This document shows positions 1 to 13,600 of a DNA stretch of 64,000 bases, in pieces. Position 1 is the stretch's first letter; each line of letters begins with the position of its first letter. The position numbers and the translations under genes were made by a program. The stretch is taken from the NCBI GenBank assembly GCA_026874595.1, contig CM049310.1, forward strand, positions 37,031,558-37,095,557, given 5' to 3'. This stretch comes from Sipunculus nudus. Lineage: Eukaryota > Annelida > Sipuncula > Golfingiida > Sipunculidae. The notes below the pieces were generated by a model. It searched no databases, was not told the origin of the DNA, and saw only the letters and a list, made by a program, of their open reading frames with translations.

Positions 1-2419
1 CAACATGTCGGGGTGGTGCTTTTGTTGTCTGTTAATCTGTCCTTTGTCCTAATGGCCAAATATTTCAGCAATCGCTCTGAAACTGATAGCTGTAGTGTAT
101 GTCTATTATAGCTTAAATCCTATTAATTTGGTCAGAAGTGTTCAAAGGTCAAGTGCAGAATCACCGAAAAAAAACTGAAAATTATATTTTTCTTTATCAT
201 TTTCGTAGTCACGTAACTTGCAGATCTTGCAGACCGTATCTTCAAAATTATAACAATATCAAAACTTTCATTGCAGCATCTTAAATTAAGATGAATCGCC
301 CTATTCGTGTGGACACGCGGCCGAATAATGCCGTTGACCTCGTAATATATTTTAGGGTAACACTTGTGAAGTTAAAAATATGGAGGTTATCTGTCTACAT
401 CTGTCAGAAGCCCAAACTTTGCAACAATCGCTTTCAAACTCATACAGTTGGTATATAGCTATTATCCTCTACGCTGTTGGTTTTTTAATATATAAAAATA
501 TGTTATATATATAGGTCTTCGTAAACCCTCAACATTCTTTCTCTCATTCATTGAAAACAAACATCGATTCTACAAAACTGCAGCTCATTTTTATTTGTCT
601 CTCGATTCCTAATAACATGATCGCGTGAACTGGTCTTGACCTTAATTTTTTTTCTCCATGTCCGCCACATTTCAGAATCAGCATAACTAAATAAACAGTT
701 TAAATTTTTGCTTCTCCCAGGACTTGGGTAATTCAGTTACTCATTTAGTCGTATTCCCCTTTCTGTCTGCCTGCCTGTCTATCAATTCGACTTTCGGCAT
801 GCGCTCGTCTACCGGTCTAGTTTGTTTGTTTGTATGTGATCAGAATTTCCCAAAAATAATTAAACGATTTTCACGAACCTTTGAGGCGGATTGGAGGACT
901 TGATCCGGATATAGAAGAAGGATCAAGTGTGATTATTTTTTCATTGTTGAGGTATGTGATCTACTGACTATAATGCAAGTTAAATATAAACTTACTTGGA
1001 CTCACTACAGTGGGCATCCTCACAGGATGAACCAATTTACCCGCGCCCTGTTAGCTTTACCCCCGGAGTGTTACCCAGGACCAGCCAATAAACAGGCGTA
1101 ACCAGTACTGTGCCGCATATGTTCAACAATGATAACAAAGTTTAATCCAGGTCCAAGCACCAGTATCTCCTAGTAAAGTTTTCTGTAGTAATAGTAAAAC
1201 TAAATGTTAATTAAAGCCCAGGGATATATTTTTTTTAAATCTGTCATATCTAAATGGAGAAAATGGAGTTAATGATTCACTCGCTCCACGCTGCTCATGC
1301 GGTTAAATATTTGTAATAAATATTGATTTGTAATAACTATTGTTTTTTATCAATTCTCATTTTTTTATTTAATGCTGTTGCAAATGTTCTTTGTGATGGG
1401 AAAATGTAAAATGCAAAATGACTTCATTTCTAGGGTCTTCATTCATTCATCAACATGATATTCATCGTTTAACTATTATGGTATTTATGTATAGCATTCT
1501 TCAAGTTTTTCTAATAAACCATGTTCTTATCAATACCATCCATTTCATTATATAATCCACCATCATCCTAACTGTAAAAAAGTACTGGGCTAGTTTTGAA
1601 AGCAAGCCAAAGATAATATTCAGATATAAAAATTATATTAAGATAATATAAAGTCATTTCTTTAATATTCACTATTTTATTTTTTCTGTTCCATGCATTA
1701 CATCGTTCGTACCCTATAAATGAGGTATTATAAAAGCACAGGTTACACTCATATCTTAATGAAAGAACTGTGAAAACAAATTGCCTTGGATGACATTAAA
1801 ATGACACGGATGGATTACTTCGTGGTTACCCTTAACGCGTACATGTAGTACATGTAAACATTACCTCCATTGATCATAGGTACATTTAAATATTCCTTTT
1901 TGTAAGGTCCTTTTTGTACAATAATATATTCAATACCAAGTCATCCCCTTTTCTGTCCTTTATTTATTCACCAACATTCTCTTTAATGTTAAATGATTTA
2001 TGCATTATATCATGTAGTGTTTGTGATGAAGTCATTATCTGTTCAGTGGGATCCCATTTAATACATTCCCCTGAAGTGTGCAAACGTTACGGAACACGTT
2101 TTGGCAAAATTCAGACAAAAGATATTTGGCTAATTGGCCCTACGTATAAATTTTATTATCCCTAAGGTTAATACGGGTCTCGAGATTCATTTTATACGAA
2201 AATATTTTATGTTCGATGAGATGATCGTTACGGTTCACATTTCGGATATTACGAACGTACCGGGTAGACTTGGGTTTGTCAATTGTGTGTATCCAACAAT
2301 GTTTAACCGGTAGCTTAGAGAAGTCCGAATAACAGGATGGCGATTATAACTCATAGTTATAAAGCGATATCTTCAATCACCAGTCTTCAATCATTTTGTC
2401 CTAATGGGCTTTAGCCATA
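1..2419. other. AT-rich non-coding DNA
   Basis: No open frame with coding character, domain or splice structure. The short frame at 1914-2165 looks like chance. A GC-richer patch at 1010-1100 is not recognised. Confidence 0.5.
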
Positions 2420-3335
2420 CCGGACAGTGTAAAACATCACTTCAAGTGCCAATTTAACTTCTATAGATCACTAAAATTTGTTTGCAGTGGGTTAAAAACA
2501 AGATTTCACCTTAGATAAGAGTCCATTTTTCATTGATTCTTGTCCACTGTTAGGTCCTGAACACAGCTGTGGCTGGTGACTTGAAACTGCCAAAGGTTGT
2601 TGCTCCAGAGATTTTATGAGGTAAAAGGTCCCGAGTCTTATAGTTCTTACATAAAAATGATATTTATATGTACCATAATGTACAGTTTGATTCTGCAGAT
2701 ACTTGTTGGCATGGCGACGTGATGATTCAACTTAGGGTGGGAAGTTGATGATTAATAGGCAATGTTAAATTTTGTAAAACAGAGTCTGCCATTGTAAGAT
2801 GTTATTTAAGTCATTAGTCAGATTTGCTTCAGGTCCAAAAATGTAGTTTTGCCGGACAAACCTTGCAACTCTCCTTTGAACATTTTCTAGTTTGTTAATG
2901 ATATAATGAGTTTGTGGGCTCCAGGCTGTTGATGCCTACATATTCAAGATGCGGCCGGACGAGAGATTAATAAGCCATTTCCTATTTCTCACGATTACAC
3001 ATGCTCAGGTTTCGTATGCAGAGGTTGAGTAGTTAAGTAGCTTTTTGTATTATTGTATCAACACGTTTACTGAAGGTGAGCTTATTGTCTAGGCTGACAC
3101 TAAGAAATCTATCGGATATAATCTCTTCCAATGGTGTAAAACTGTTATTAGATGGATATATTTGAGGAGTGTCTCTGGCATCCGAAAGTACTCTGTCATC
3201 TATGACTGTAGTCATCCCGCGTAGATTGTAGTGGTTATAGATATTAATTAATGAAAATTTATCCACGTGGTACATGAAAACGATGATAGTAGGGAGTGTT
3301 ATAAAGAAATGTAAGGAGAAAAGGGGTTTCACTCA
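2420..3335 (-). pseudogene. LINE relic: C-terminal reverse transcriptase region, decayed
   Basis: Conceptual minus-strand translation gives the typical post-catalytic region of CR1/Jockey-type non-LTR retrotransposons: LSVSLDNKLTFSKRVDTI, then WSPQTHYIINKLENVQRR with VARFV, then ILQWQTL. The frame has stops and shifts, and neither the endonuclease nor the YADD part is present. It is an old 5'-truncated copy downstream of the mosaic gene. Confidence 0.75.
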
Positions 3336-4141
3336 TAATTTTCATCCCAGGGCACTCCTGAGCGCATATATCAACTACTGAATGCTGTTGCATTAAATAT
3401 ATCTTCACTCTCTCAAAATTGATGTTGTTTGCCTGCACACATTGTACTACACCTAAATAACCAAAACAATCCAAATTTTACAATATTTGCTCAATTACCC
3501 TCAACTAAAAGCAATGTTTTATGGTTAATCGTAGTTTCATTGTAGACCACCTATAGCATGTAGATGCAGGTATATTTATGTATCCATGAAACCCATACAT
3601 GGGTTATATCCGTTGCTTGCATTAGAGGTAAATGGTAAACAGCCGTTTCAGGACTTACACCCCAGCAGCCATAAAAAAATCCTTAGCTCTTTGAGCTTTA
3701 TTTCTTTTTTTTTTTAACCTAAACTGTTTAGCCAACCTTTTCCTGGCCAACGGCACAATTTTTATACAAAAAAAGCATTTTAAAACGAAGATCTTAAAAA
3801 TGAGAAGCTAAAATTTAAATGGTAGTAAGGCAGTAATTAAACGATCTGAACAGATGATAGCTTACACTTGGTTGACACAAGAAACAAACAAACAAAATAA
3901 GCAGTGAAAGCACTTTATTAAATTTGAAACAGAAATACCTCAACATTCATATTCTTGAATTGATACATAATATATGAATCTAAATATATTTTGTTATGTT
4001 CTAAAATTGTAAGCTATAATGTATAGTACTAAGTGTATAAGTACTAGTTCATAGATATTGATAACAACAATAAAACTCCAAACGTGTTGATATATATGTG
4101 CATAAACTCGTGTATTGGTATATTAATACTTATTATATTAA

Positions 4142-4215
4142 GTGCCCCGCTCTATATTAATATTACATTTTATTGATTATTTGTATTTACCATGGAACAG
4201 AATAGAGCGGGGCAC
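4142..4215. repeat. 14-bp perfect inverted repeat spanning a candidate polyadenylation signal
   Basis: Arms gtgccccgctctat (4142-4155) and its exact complement (4202-4215), loop 46 bp. On the minus strand the loop includes AATAAA (4173-4168), about 350 bp downstream of the stop codon at 4525. It could be a 3' UTR stem-loop or the ends of a tiny foldback element. The pairing is seen directly. Function is not known. Confidence 0.6.
4168..4173 (-). promoter_or_regulatory. Candidate poly(A) signal of the mosaic gene
   Basis: AATAAA on the minus strand (tttatt on plus), about 350 bp after the TAA. Another lies near 3911-3916. Which is used cannot be told from sequence alone. Confidence 0.35.
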
Positions 4216-4524
4216 ATAATATGTTATATCTCAAGCCCTGAAACAGGTATATCGTCAAGATAAAATGCCAATGAGTTTACGCATTTTTAATGACTGCATC
4301 AAACGTAAAGACAACATTACAGCTCTTGAGTAAACGAATGGGAAAAAAAAACGAAAATATAGTCTACATTCAGATTTGGTTAAATTTCCAGAATTAGTTG
4401 CTTGTTTATTTTTCTGTATTTTGAATACTTTAAATCGTATAAAGTCGAGTGAACGACTGACACTGGTCATAATGATTCTGCCCTCTGCCTTTTTACATTT
4501 AGATAACAGCAATTTCGCACATTA

Positions 4525-4670
4525 TTACAGTTCAATTCGCTTTGTACAGGCGTTTCCATCACCGATGTACCCCTGTGGACAGGATTCACATCTGAAACCT
4601 GTGCCGGGAGCTTCATTGTCAAAACAGGCCAAGCCCTGCACGCAGCTTACCCCACTACATCCGGGTGTAT
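4525..4670 (-). CDS. Coding exon 19: terminal EGF and stop codon
   Basis: Residues 1038-1085 and TAA. The EGF has six cysteines and the ending RCESCPQGYIGDGNAC typical of thrombospondin/COMP and nidogen EGFs. Only six residues (TKRIEL) follow the last cysteine, with no transmembrane segment or GPI-type tail, so the C-terminus is soluble. The acceptor is TTCCAG. A GT within CTGTACAA could be a weak donor to a further exon but I see no convincing one downstream. Confidence 0.87.
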
Positions 4671-7600
4671 CTGGAAGAGAATGTATACACTGATACCTTG
4701 CCCATTTGTAACCTTTTCGGGTTCTCACTCACAGAGATATGTTAGGTATATTAATGAAAGAAGCAGTGCGTGAAACAAAGTCTCATGGTTTTAAAATTTC
4801 AAATACAGATTGATACTAATTGAAATGAACAAAAGAGTCATCAGGGCTAGAAATCAAGGAAAGTAAAATAAACCGATCTGTCCCTGTATGACTTCATCAT
4901 AGGTTATAATGTGACCGGAGTTTCATGTGATGTAATGTGAAGAAAATTTGCCGTTTGGCAGATTATATATAAGCTTACTTTCTTGTTTTTTTTTTTGTGA
5001 CTGCAAACAAACAAACTCGATCTAGTTCATCATAAATTCGAATGCCGTAGAACAATTTCTGATTATTCAAGCTGCTAATAGGAAGGAACCAACGTGAAAC
5101 GAATATAACATGTTTACTGTATCTTGGGCTTTGTCAACAACATATCGGAAGTGCAACATGAAAACATGAGGAATATCACAGTCTCAAATTGTTTGCTTGT
5201 GTAAAACAATAAAACAAAATTACATTTTTAATAGCCCTAGGTTTTAGGCCACGGGTTGGGATATTAATGTCCATATGAGTTGGGCATATGAGAAATGAGG
5301 ATTCATATTATGAACATGGAAAAGGGTCACGTATATTTCGCGGTAAATGTTTGCACTTACCGATGTCACAGCGAGGCCCTTCCCATCCGCTTTCACACGT
5401 GCAATCCCCAGTCCGTGGGTCACAGTGGCCGTGGACACATTCACACGTTCCGTTGCACTGATCACCGTACTTTCCGGGTTGGCAAACTGAAATTTAAAAA
5501 ATATGAACAAATATTGTTTTGAATATAATTTCCAGGTATTGTTGATAACGTTTGGGAAGAATACGACTGTACATTTTCCAACAGATACGACAGAGCAGTG
5601 ATTCCGTGGTAAAACTGACATTTTCTGAGCTGACATGACTCCAAATGTATGGCATCAGAGATGTCTAAGTATTCCAAGACAGATGGATATACGAAACTGG
5701 GCAGACGAAATGCCACAACAAGTATTAACAGAGCCATGAATTAAGCTAGGGATGGATGTTTCCTGGCAGGACGTGTCTCAAAATTTGTAAGCAAACAAAT
5801 ATATGGACGTTACGCAAAAACAAATGAAGATGGTCAAGAATAGGGCATAAATATATTCTTCAAAATCTGGAAGGCAGATGGCGTCACAAAAAAACTCTCC
5901 AAGATGGATCAACATGCAAAATTTCCGACCAATACATTGAACCACTCCTGAGATATGAGCAATATTCATCCCAAGCAAACGCACGGGTGGGCGATTGCAG
6001 ATGGCGCCACCAGTCTTAAGTAGGCGATGGAGATATCCTAGGATCTATAGACATGCATAATTTCAGGTCAAAACAGCAAACCACACCTGAGAAAAGGGCA
6101 TATATGTATTAGAAATATTTTCACCCGAACACACGCATGGATTGACGCCACGCAAAAACAATAACAGATGGCGCAACTATCTGGAGTACGCGTTTGAGGT
6201 ATCCACGATCAATACACATGCACAATTTAAGTTCAATAGATTGAACCATACCTGAGATATGAGCTGTTATTCATAAGAAAGCTACAGCAGATTCACACTG
6301 CATGAAAAGAATTGCAGGTGGTGCCACATGTTTTGTTAGGCACCAGTTCACAAGTGACCAACTAACTATGCCTTCATTTGATGGGAAACTCTATAAAAGA
6401 GACAGTTTCGTCCACCCATAAGGGTCCCGAATTACAAAGGACAGGTTTCGTTTCATACATTTGGAATGTGTCCCCTCATCTGACCCTGCAAGAAATTTGC
6501 ACGGAATTGATTCAGCTGTCTGCAATATCTGTCCGTGATTCACAACCCCCGTATTCGTATTTCCTTCCGTTATTGGCGACGAATCAAAGTATGAACGCCG
6601 GCGCTTCTGAGTTTTACGACTTTGATGAATTTTTTGGGGAGAAGTTACGGGACTTTATTGAACTTCAAAGAATACTTTTTGTAAACCTAACAACAAAAAT
6701 ACGCCTGGTACACGGGGATGTTTATGTTTGTTGCTTGTTCGTCAATCAATATTGTATTCTCGTGTACTTACAGGTTTTTATCAAATTCTGTTTGTTAAAC
6801 GGACATTAGAGTGGAGTTAAATCATATGTTATATCAAACATTGACTTACTTAAACAAAAACGGGATCCAGGTACTGAATTTGAACTGCCAGGGGGGCATC
6901 TGACGCACATGGTCTGTCCTGTGAACGGCTGAAATGTACCGATGGGACATGATACACATTTCCTACTTTCGGCGTCAAGATAGGTACCGGCCTTGCAGGG
7001 TACTGAAAGAAAGAAAACAAATATAATTCAACATCCGAAATGTAGAGGTATTTCTTGTAACAGAATAAAAGCAGTTACTTTGCAGTTTTTGTCTGATTTG
7101 ATAAATAAATAAATAAAAGATATCAGGAAACGTTTTATTTACAGACCTATTAATGGTTAGGTTCAGGTTTTATATTAATAGGCTTTACTGGAAAAGAAGC
7201 AGAAGCAAACTTGAAAGATTTTGCGACCTATCTGTGAGAATCATAATAAGGTATTAGCAGAAAGTAATAGGGATTTGTTTACTGTAATCTCCCATCTCCG
7301 TTATTACGTAAAGACACACATCCCGATTGAGCTAGACAGCTTGGCTTTCCGGGGACCGATCCATTTATCTAAAGACTTTTGGTTAGGGCTTGCTATAGGG
7401 GAAACTACCTGATAGTAACTTGAGTCAATCCGCGCATTTGAGTAATCTGGAGACGTAGCATTCAGAACATACAACCTTGCGTTGATAATGATATATTTTT
7501 AATCTCTCCGATTACAACATATTTCTCAAGCTTTATTACTTGCAGGTACGTAACCATGAATACGCGACTCAGAAGGTAAAAAATGACCTTCCGGGAGTAT

Positions 7601-10600
7601 GCTAAATAACACAAGGTAATAAATGAATGTTATATATGACAACAATCTGCAGCTGTGTTGTTTACACAGTGTATTATGTTTCACACACACATAAATCTCG
7701 TTATAAGAGCAATATCTTGGTGTTACTGGATTTGTAGGAGCAAATGTAATTTATTGTGAATATGTATGAACAGTAATATAAAAAATAAGTGTATAGGTGC
7801 TACTCTATACTCCTTCAATATCAATAACATGGTTTGAACACTATACTGCCTTGAACCTCACAACTTGGAAGAATGGGCTAAACTGTATTGCTCCACAAAC
7901 AGAACATTATCTGTACTTTACAAACTGAGCTTAATGCCCACAAGCTCTTGCTAACACTTCTATAAATCATGTGAACAAATGAGAGTCAAGTAACATGTAT
8001 TTTATCAGAGAAAAAAATTCAGCATCACAAACATTTTGGTTGTTTTCTTTTTTCTTTTTTTTTTTTTTGCTTCATTGACTTGAAATATAAAAAATACATG
8101 GTCTTTGGATATGACGAATTAAAACTTTCCTCAAGAAACCTATCTTACAGGTCAATCCTTTGGTCTAGCACGGATGGTCACTCATGATTAAGTGAAGGTA
8201 GAAGATATTATTAGGGGTATAATGGAATAACTGAATGATCATTCATATTAATTACTGTTTATTAGTTCACTAAGAGTAAGATTAATACTAGTTACATCAT
8301 TTGAAGTTATTAAGCCTTTCACCTATTGGTGATTTAAAAGTGTTGGTTACCACTTACTGGCAGTGGGTTGTTTCCCCCAGATTTCTGAAAGCTAATCCAG
8401 TGAGATTATTCCCACAGTGACTCATTTAAACAAAAATAAAATAAATTATGGTATAGTATATGGTATATATGGTATCGTCTGATAAAAATGAGAAATACGC
8501 TCCTTAATGCACTGGCTCTGTAGATATCAGAGGCCCTGTCCCTGTATACCATGTATAGAATGTCAAATATGCTAGGATTCGGTGTGATCCAATTGCATTT
8601 TTTGAACAGGTAATTTAGAAAACTGAAAATACAGATGCAAAATTCAACAAACTGTAAGAGACAAAGATAATTTCTAGAAATACTAGAAGAAGCCTGTGTG
8701 CCTCAGTCCTTACAACACAGGTATTCAGTTGATTGAGTAGTACTTCATATATAAATAACACTTTCACATTGTTAAGTTCAAGTAAGCTTGAGATAAGACC
8801 CCTAAATTACACTTGAGGGTCGGCAGGACCATCTAAGTACTTTTTTTATATTCTTGAATTTTTAGGATCAAACATTTTATCAATAAATTATATCTATAGA
8901 TACTTCCTACAACTTCAATCACTGCAAGATCTTGCTCTTAAAATGAGATTTGCAGGTGTAAAAAAGACACAGTGAAAACAATATGGCTTAAAATTTATTT
9001 TTTTTTTATTGTAGTGTTACTTTGCATATTTTGGGACACTACACGAAAATTATTTGTGCTAATTGTGCTAAAGAAGTAATGGGGAAATAAATTCATATTA
9101 CATAGGTTATCAATTACTCTGAGCAAAGCAGTAATTATAATAAAGTTATGTTCTTCTTATTCACTTTGTGTCAATAATATGCAATTTTGATACATAATAA
9201 TATTAATAAGATATCATTGATTATATACCGGCGCAAAGTCACTCCTGATAATTTATTATAACTATAAACTTTATTTAAATATAAACTTTATTTATTTTAC
9301 ATGGATTGTACAACTAGTTATAATAACTAATACAAGGCACTCTCCATGGCTCGCATGTTGGCGCTCGGTAGTCGGTAAGGGTGGAGGAAACGGAGGACCC
9401 GGAGAAAACCACCGACCTCGGACGAGCAACTACAACCCAATCTCATAGCCACGCCGGGAATCGAACCCGAAATGCCAGCGGAGAATGCCGAGTGTTTTGC
9501 TTCTCAGCTGTCCAGGTTATTTTAACTGAGTATTTGGTTTGCAAAAAGGGAATTTACAGGGCGTTTGCTCTATTCATATGTTTGGAAACACATTGAAAAA
9601 GGTAACGGACACCTTAAAATGGCTCGTTAGGGGGACCATGAAAATTCCCTGAGGGCCGCAGGCTTCTCCGGCCCATGCCTTGGAGGTTAATGATGCAAAC
9701 TACTTCATATTCTAGAGGAAGTGGGTAACATATACACATAGCTTCCTGTTGTTTTTATGTGTATGATCAAATTCATTATCACTGAAATAGGAATGTTCAT
9801 ACAAATCCATGGATACCAAGACCTTGCAGATATGTTGAGATTTGCAAAAGCTATGAAGCAAAAGACACTGTGAAGATGGTATTTCTGAAAATATTTGACT
9901 TGCATGTAAATGACTGTTTATTGTGTCTTATCTTGCATAATTTTGAAAAATTATGTTATATGTGCATTTCTGCTGAAAGATGTTTTAAATATATTCAGAC
10001 CCAAGGATATGCCTTAATCCTAAAATATGCCTTTGGTACCCAAAATATCTTGAAAATTCCATTTTATCAGAAAAATTACGGGGAGGGGTACAAAAGCGGC
10101 CTATGAATTTACACGTGATACTTTTTTTCTGGCCTAATTATATATGATTATAAAGCTAATGTTCTGCCAAAAATGCACTTATGTTGTATAATAAGAACGA
10201 TATGGTCCATAAACCATTGGAAAGTCGCGCCATAAAAAAAATCAAATTAAGGACGCGGTTTGTAAAAAAGTTCCAGGGTATTAGCAGCATTTGTAAGTTT
10301 GGAAATCCCTGGAAATGTGTAAAGGACACCTCAAGGAAGAAAATTAGGAACATCGGAAAAGGTTCACTTTCGGGTCAATGGACTACAATCATAACTACAC
10401 TGATATGCAGAACTGGGAATGTGTTACTATAGCTTAAGGGCGGCCCGTATCGCAATCGAGATTAAGCGTAATAAAACAAACATACCACACCAAGCTCTGT
10501 TCCCTACTTCCTCTCCTGGGTCACACTTCATTTCAGGTGGAGTGGAAGAAATGTCACCGACGGGCTCAAAGTCCCGACCAGCGGCATTAAACTCCGCTGA

Positions 10601-13600
10601 TTCTTTCCTCTTTTCGTAGAGATCACGTAGTTGTCTCACGGCTAGGATGACTGCCACTCTGAGGAAGTTCTTGTAAACTGGTCTACACAGTCTTTTACAC
10701 CAGCCCCTTGGGATCTTAAATGTTTGACAGATATGTGGACAGTCCTTTTCCCAATCCACTGTCCTGTGACTCTCGACGCTGCAAAGCAAATGTTTTCGTT
10801 AGATTATGCTTAGTTTAATCTTAAATTCTTCCACCTAACATTTTACTCATGAGCAAAAACGATTGAGTAAGATCAGGCGTTTTCAGTTCTATCTTTCACC
10901 ATCTGCTTTACCCGTATATCTGAGATATGTATTATGTTAAACGGTATTATACATACGTGAAGCGGAAACTAACAGATGACACCGTCTCTAGAGTGCCTCG
11001 TTTTGTCCGAACTTGCGTTCTATTCCCACAAACGATCCACATGCGCTTAATGTCACATCCTTTGGTTCCTCTCACCAAACACACTCCGTTTTTGTCCAAG
11101 ACCATTTTGAATTCTTCGTAAATCTGCCTTTTTTCAATTTCACTCAGCTCATCACATGCTCTGACAAAGTAGTGGGTTCTGGCAAACGTTTGAAAGCCCG
11201 GTGCATATTCCGCTGAATTCAGATAAAGTCATATTAGGTATGTCATCACTGGCCCCTTTTTCTATTTTGCCTCTTTGTAACAGTCCACTTTACTACTAAT
11301 TTGCATTGCACTGGTATTTACAATGGCATTTTATATTTATATAATTATATAGTAATTGAAAATAAACAGAGGAGAGACACCGACGTTGCATTTGTTTATT
11401 GAACAAAAGCACTGCACTGTTCAGTAACGAGTCCCTAAAGGGATTTGTTTTGCACATACATATAATTGACTCAATCTGTCTTCCGGATTTTAGTCATGCG
11501 ATTGTTCCACTCAACGTATGCTGAATTCTTATCATTGCTTTAAAATTCCTCAGTACCTTTTGACAATACACACTTTTGACGTCTTCCAAATCTGTACTTA
11601 TAATAAGTTCTGCAGTTTCCTTTGTTATGTCTACTCCCCTTTTATTATTAAATTACTCCATTAGCAAAGAAGATTACCACACTTTGTACAATAGATGTGT
11701 TAAACAAAGTTAGTATATACTAATCATTATGAAAGAATTTCAGTTTTCAAAGAAAGTAATCCTTTGACTATCGTTTTACATAAGGCGTTTGTGTTATCTG
11801 ACCACTGTTACACTGGCTTGTAACAATAGCTAAGAATCGTTTAAATTGTAGTCGCAAGCATAAGGAGAAACTTAGATGAGATGGAGAAGAAATACTATTT
11901 TACCTAATCAGAACACAAGTATTTGTCATACAGAGAAATAAAAATACAATCAACATTTTTCTAGTACTCACGCACGCAAGGAGGTATGACGGCCGTAGGA
12001 TCGGGTATCTGAAACGACCACTTGTACTGAGTAGTCGGTCCGCAGGTCTCATAGTTGTTCACTCCGGGCGGAAATTCGTAACCATCGTTACACCTGACTT
12101 GACAGAATTTGCTGTTTTGTTCGTAATAGTGATGACATGCAACGCCTCCATTTTCCGGAATGACATTTTTAGTAAGGTTCTTGCATTCCTTCTCCACTTC
12201 AAAAAAAGAAGTTGCACAAAAAGTATATATTATGTTTCTCTTGTTTTAAGCCGGTTGTTCACCTATCTTCTCTGCCGCCGGATTTTATGAAGTTTCTAGT
12301 TTACTGTGCGTACATAATAATGAAAAGTATATAATTCCTGTCAGAATTTTTCTTAAAATGCCTCTGTGATTCTGAGACGGATATATGAGCTTGTTTATCT
12401 TCAATCATTCAGTAAACACACTACATGCGCCAGTGTTGACAAACATGTAACCTAGGTTTGTGGGTTACATATGCTAAAGTTGAAAGGTCAGATGTCCTTG
12501 CTCAATATATTTTTATCATTTTGCTGGACCCCACGCTATAGAAAAGTTGATATAAAAAAATAAACAGCTCGTACAGTGGGATTGGCATCCTCTGGCTTGT
12601 TTCTGTAAGATGTTGAAGGGTTTATTTTACTTAATATACGTCAGGTATGGGGATAGGCCCATTTCATCTTTCTTTTGTGCGCGCAATCGGTTTACTCGTG
12701 ACTACTTTTTTTTCAACAGTTACGTTGTATCTGCTTTGCATATTTGAAGTCAGCTTCCTCTGGATAAAACACATCTACAGGCTACTAAATCATCCAGCTT
12801 GTCCGCCAGTAACACCCCAGCATCATGCTTCCAACGTTTTAGGAACCATCGGGCTTGTATTGAAAAGGGACTTTAAAAAAAAACCCTTTCCTTTATATGG
12901 CCATGATGCTCAGACTTATGATTATAATTTGATCTTACTCCAATCATTAATATTTCTCCTCGTTACAGCGTGATACTAAGCCAGAGGCGTATAACACCAT
13001 GTGTTTTAGGGCCACAGAGATCTTTACCCCTGTCAAAAGACAGTTGTGACAGGTAAAATATATAGTTATTATCTCTATTTATCCCAGTAATATTTCTATA
13101 CGGAAGTTACATGTATTTTTAAAAGATTAATTCTAGTCCTTGCACAGAAAACTTCGGCTAAAGTCCAAAAACGCAGAATGAAAATGTGTATCTGTCAGTT
13201 TACCATGTACGTGTACTACATTTCATGGTGGTAAAAGCACATCAAGATGTGCAGGTCCCATATAAGCATCAATTTGCCCACATTTGGCAGGCTGATTAAT
13301 TATTCATATTTTCATGTTTAAAGTCTGGTTATTCTGGAATGTGATGTTAAATATAGTTAATGGGACATAATCAAGGGCAATATTGTTTATTCTTTTACAC
13401 TATCAGTTCACTTTTGCTTTATACAAAAGTTTCAAGGATACAACCTTCCCAGCACAGGTTCTCAGTACCACCCTTTGAGCTGTTTAACACCTTGTTATGG
13501 GATTGTGTGTTAGCAAACGCAGTCCACGTGTGTCTGTTTACAGTAGCAAGGCCGCGTGGCCGGAGGTATGATTTTTGCGCATACTCGACAGATTTCAAGG

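Noticed and set aside
5244-5636. Longer minus-strand frame over exon 18 of the mosaic gene
   Set aside because: It is in a shifted frame. The cysteine-bearing EGF frame with matching splice sites is the real one.
6378-6809. 143-residue plus-strand frame in intron 17
   Set aside because: No recognised family, no splice context, and it lies beside a repeat. Length alone is not enough support.
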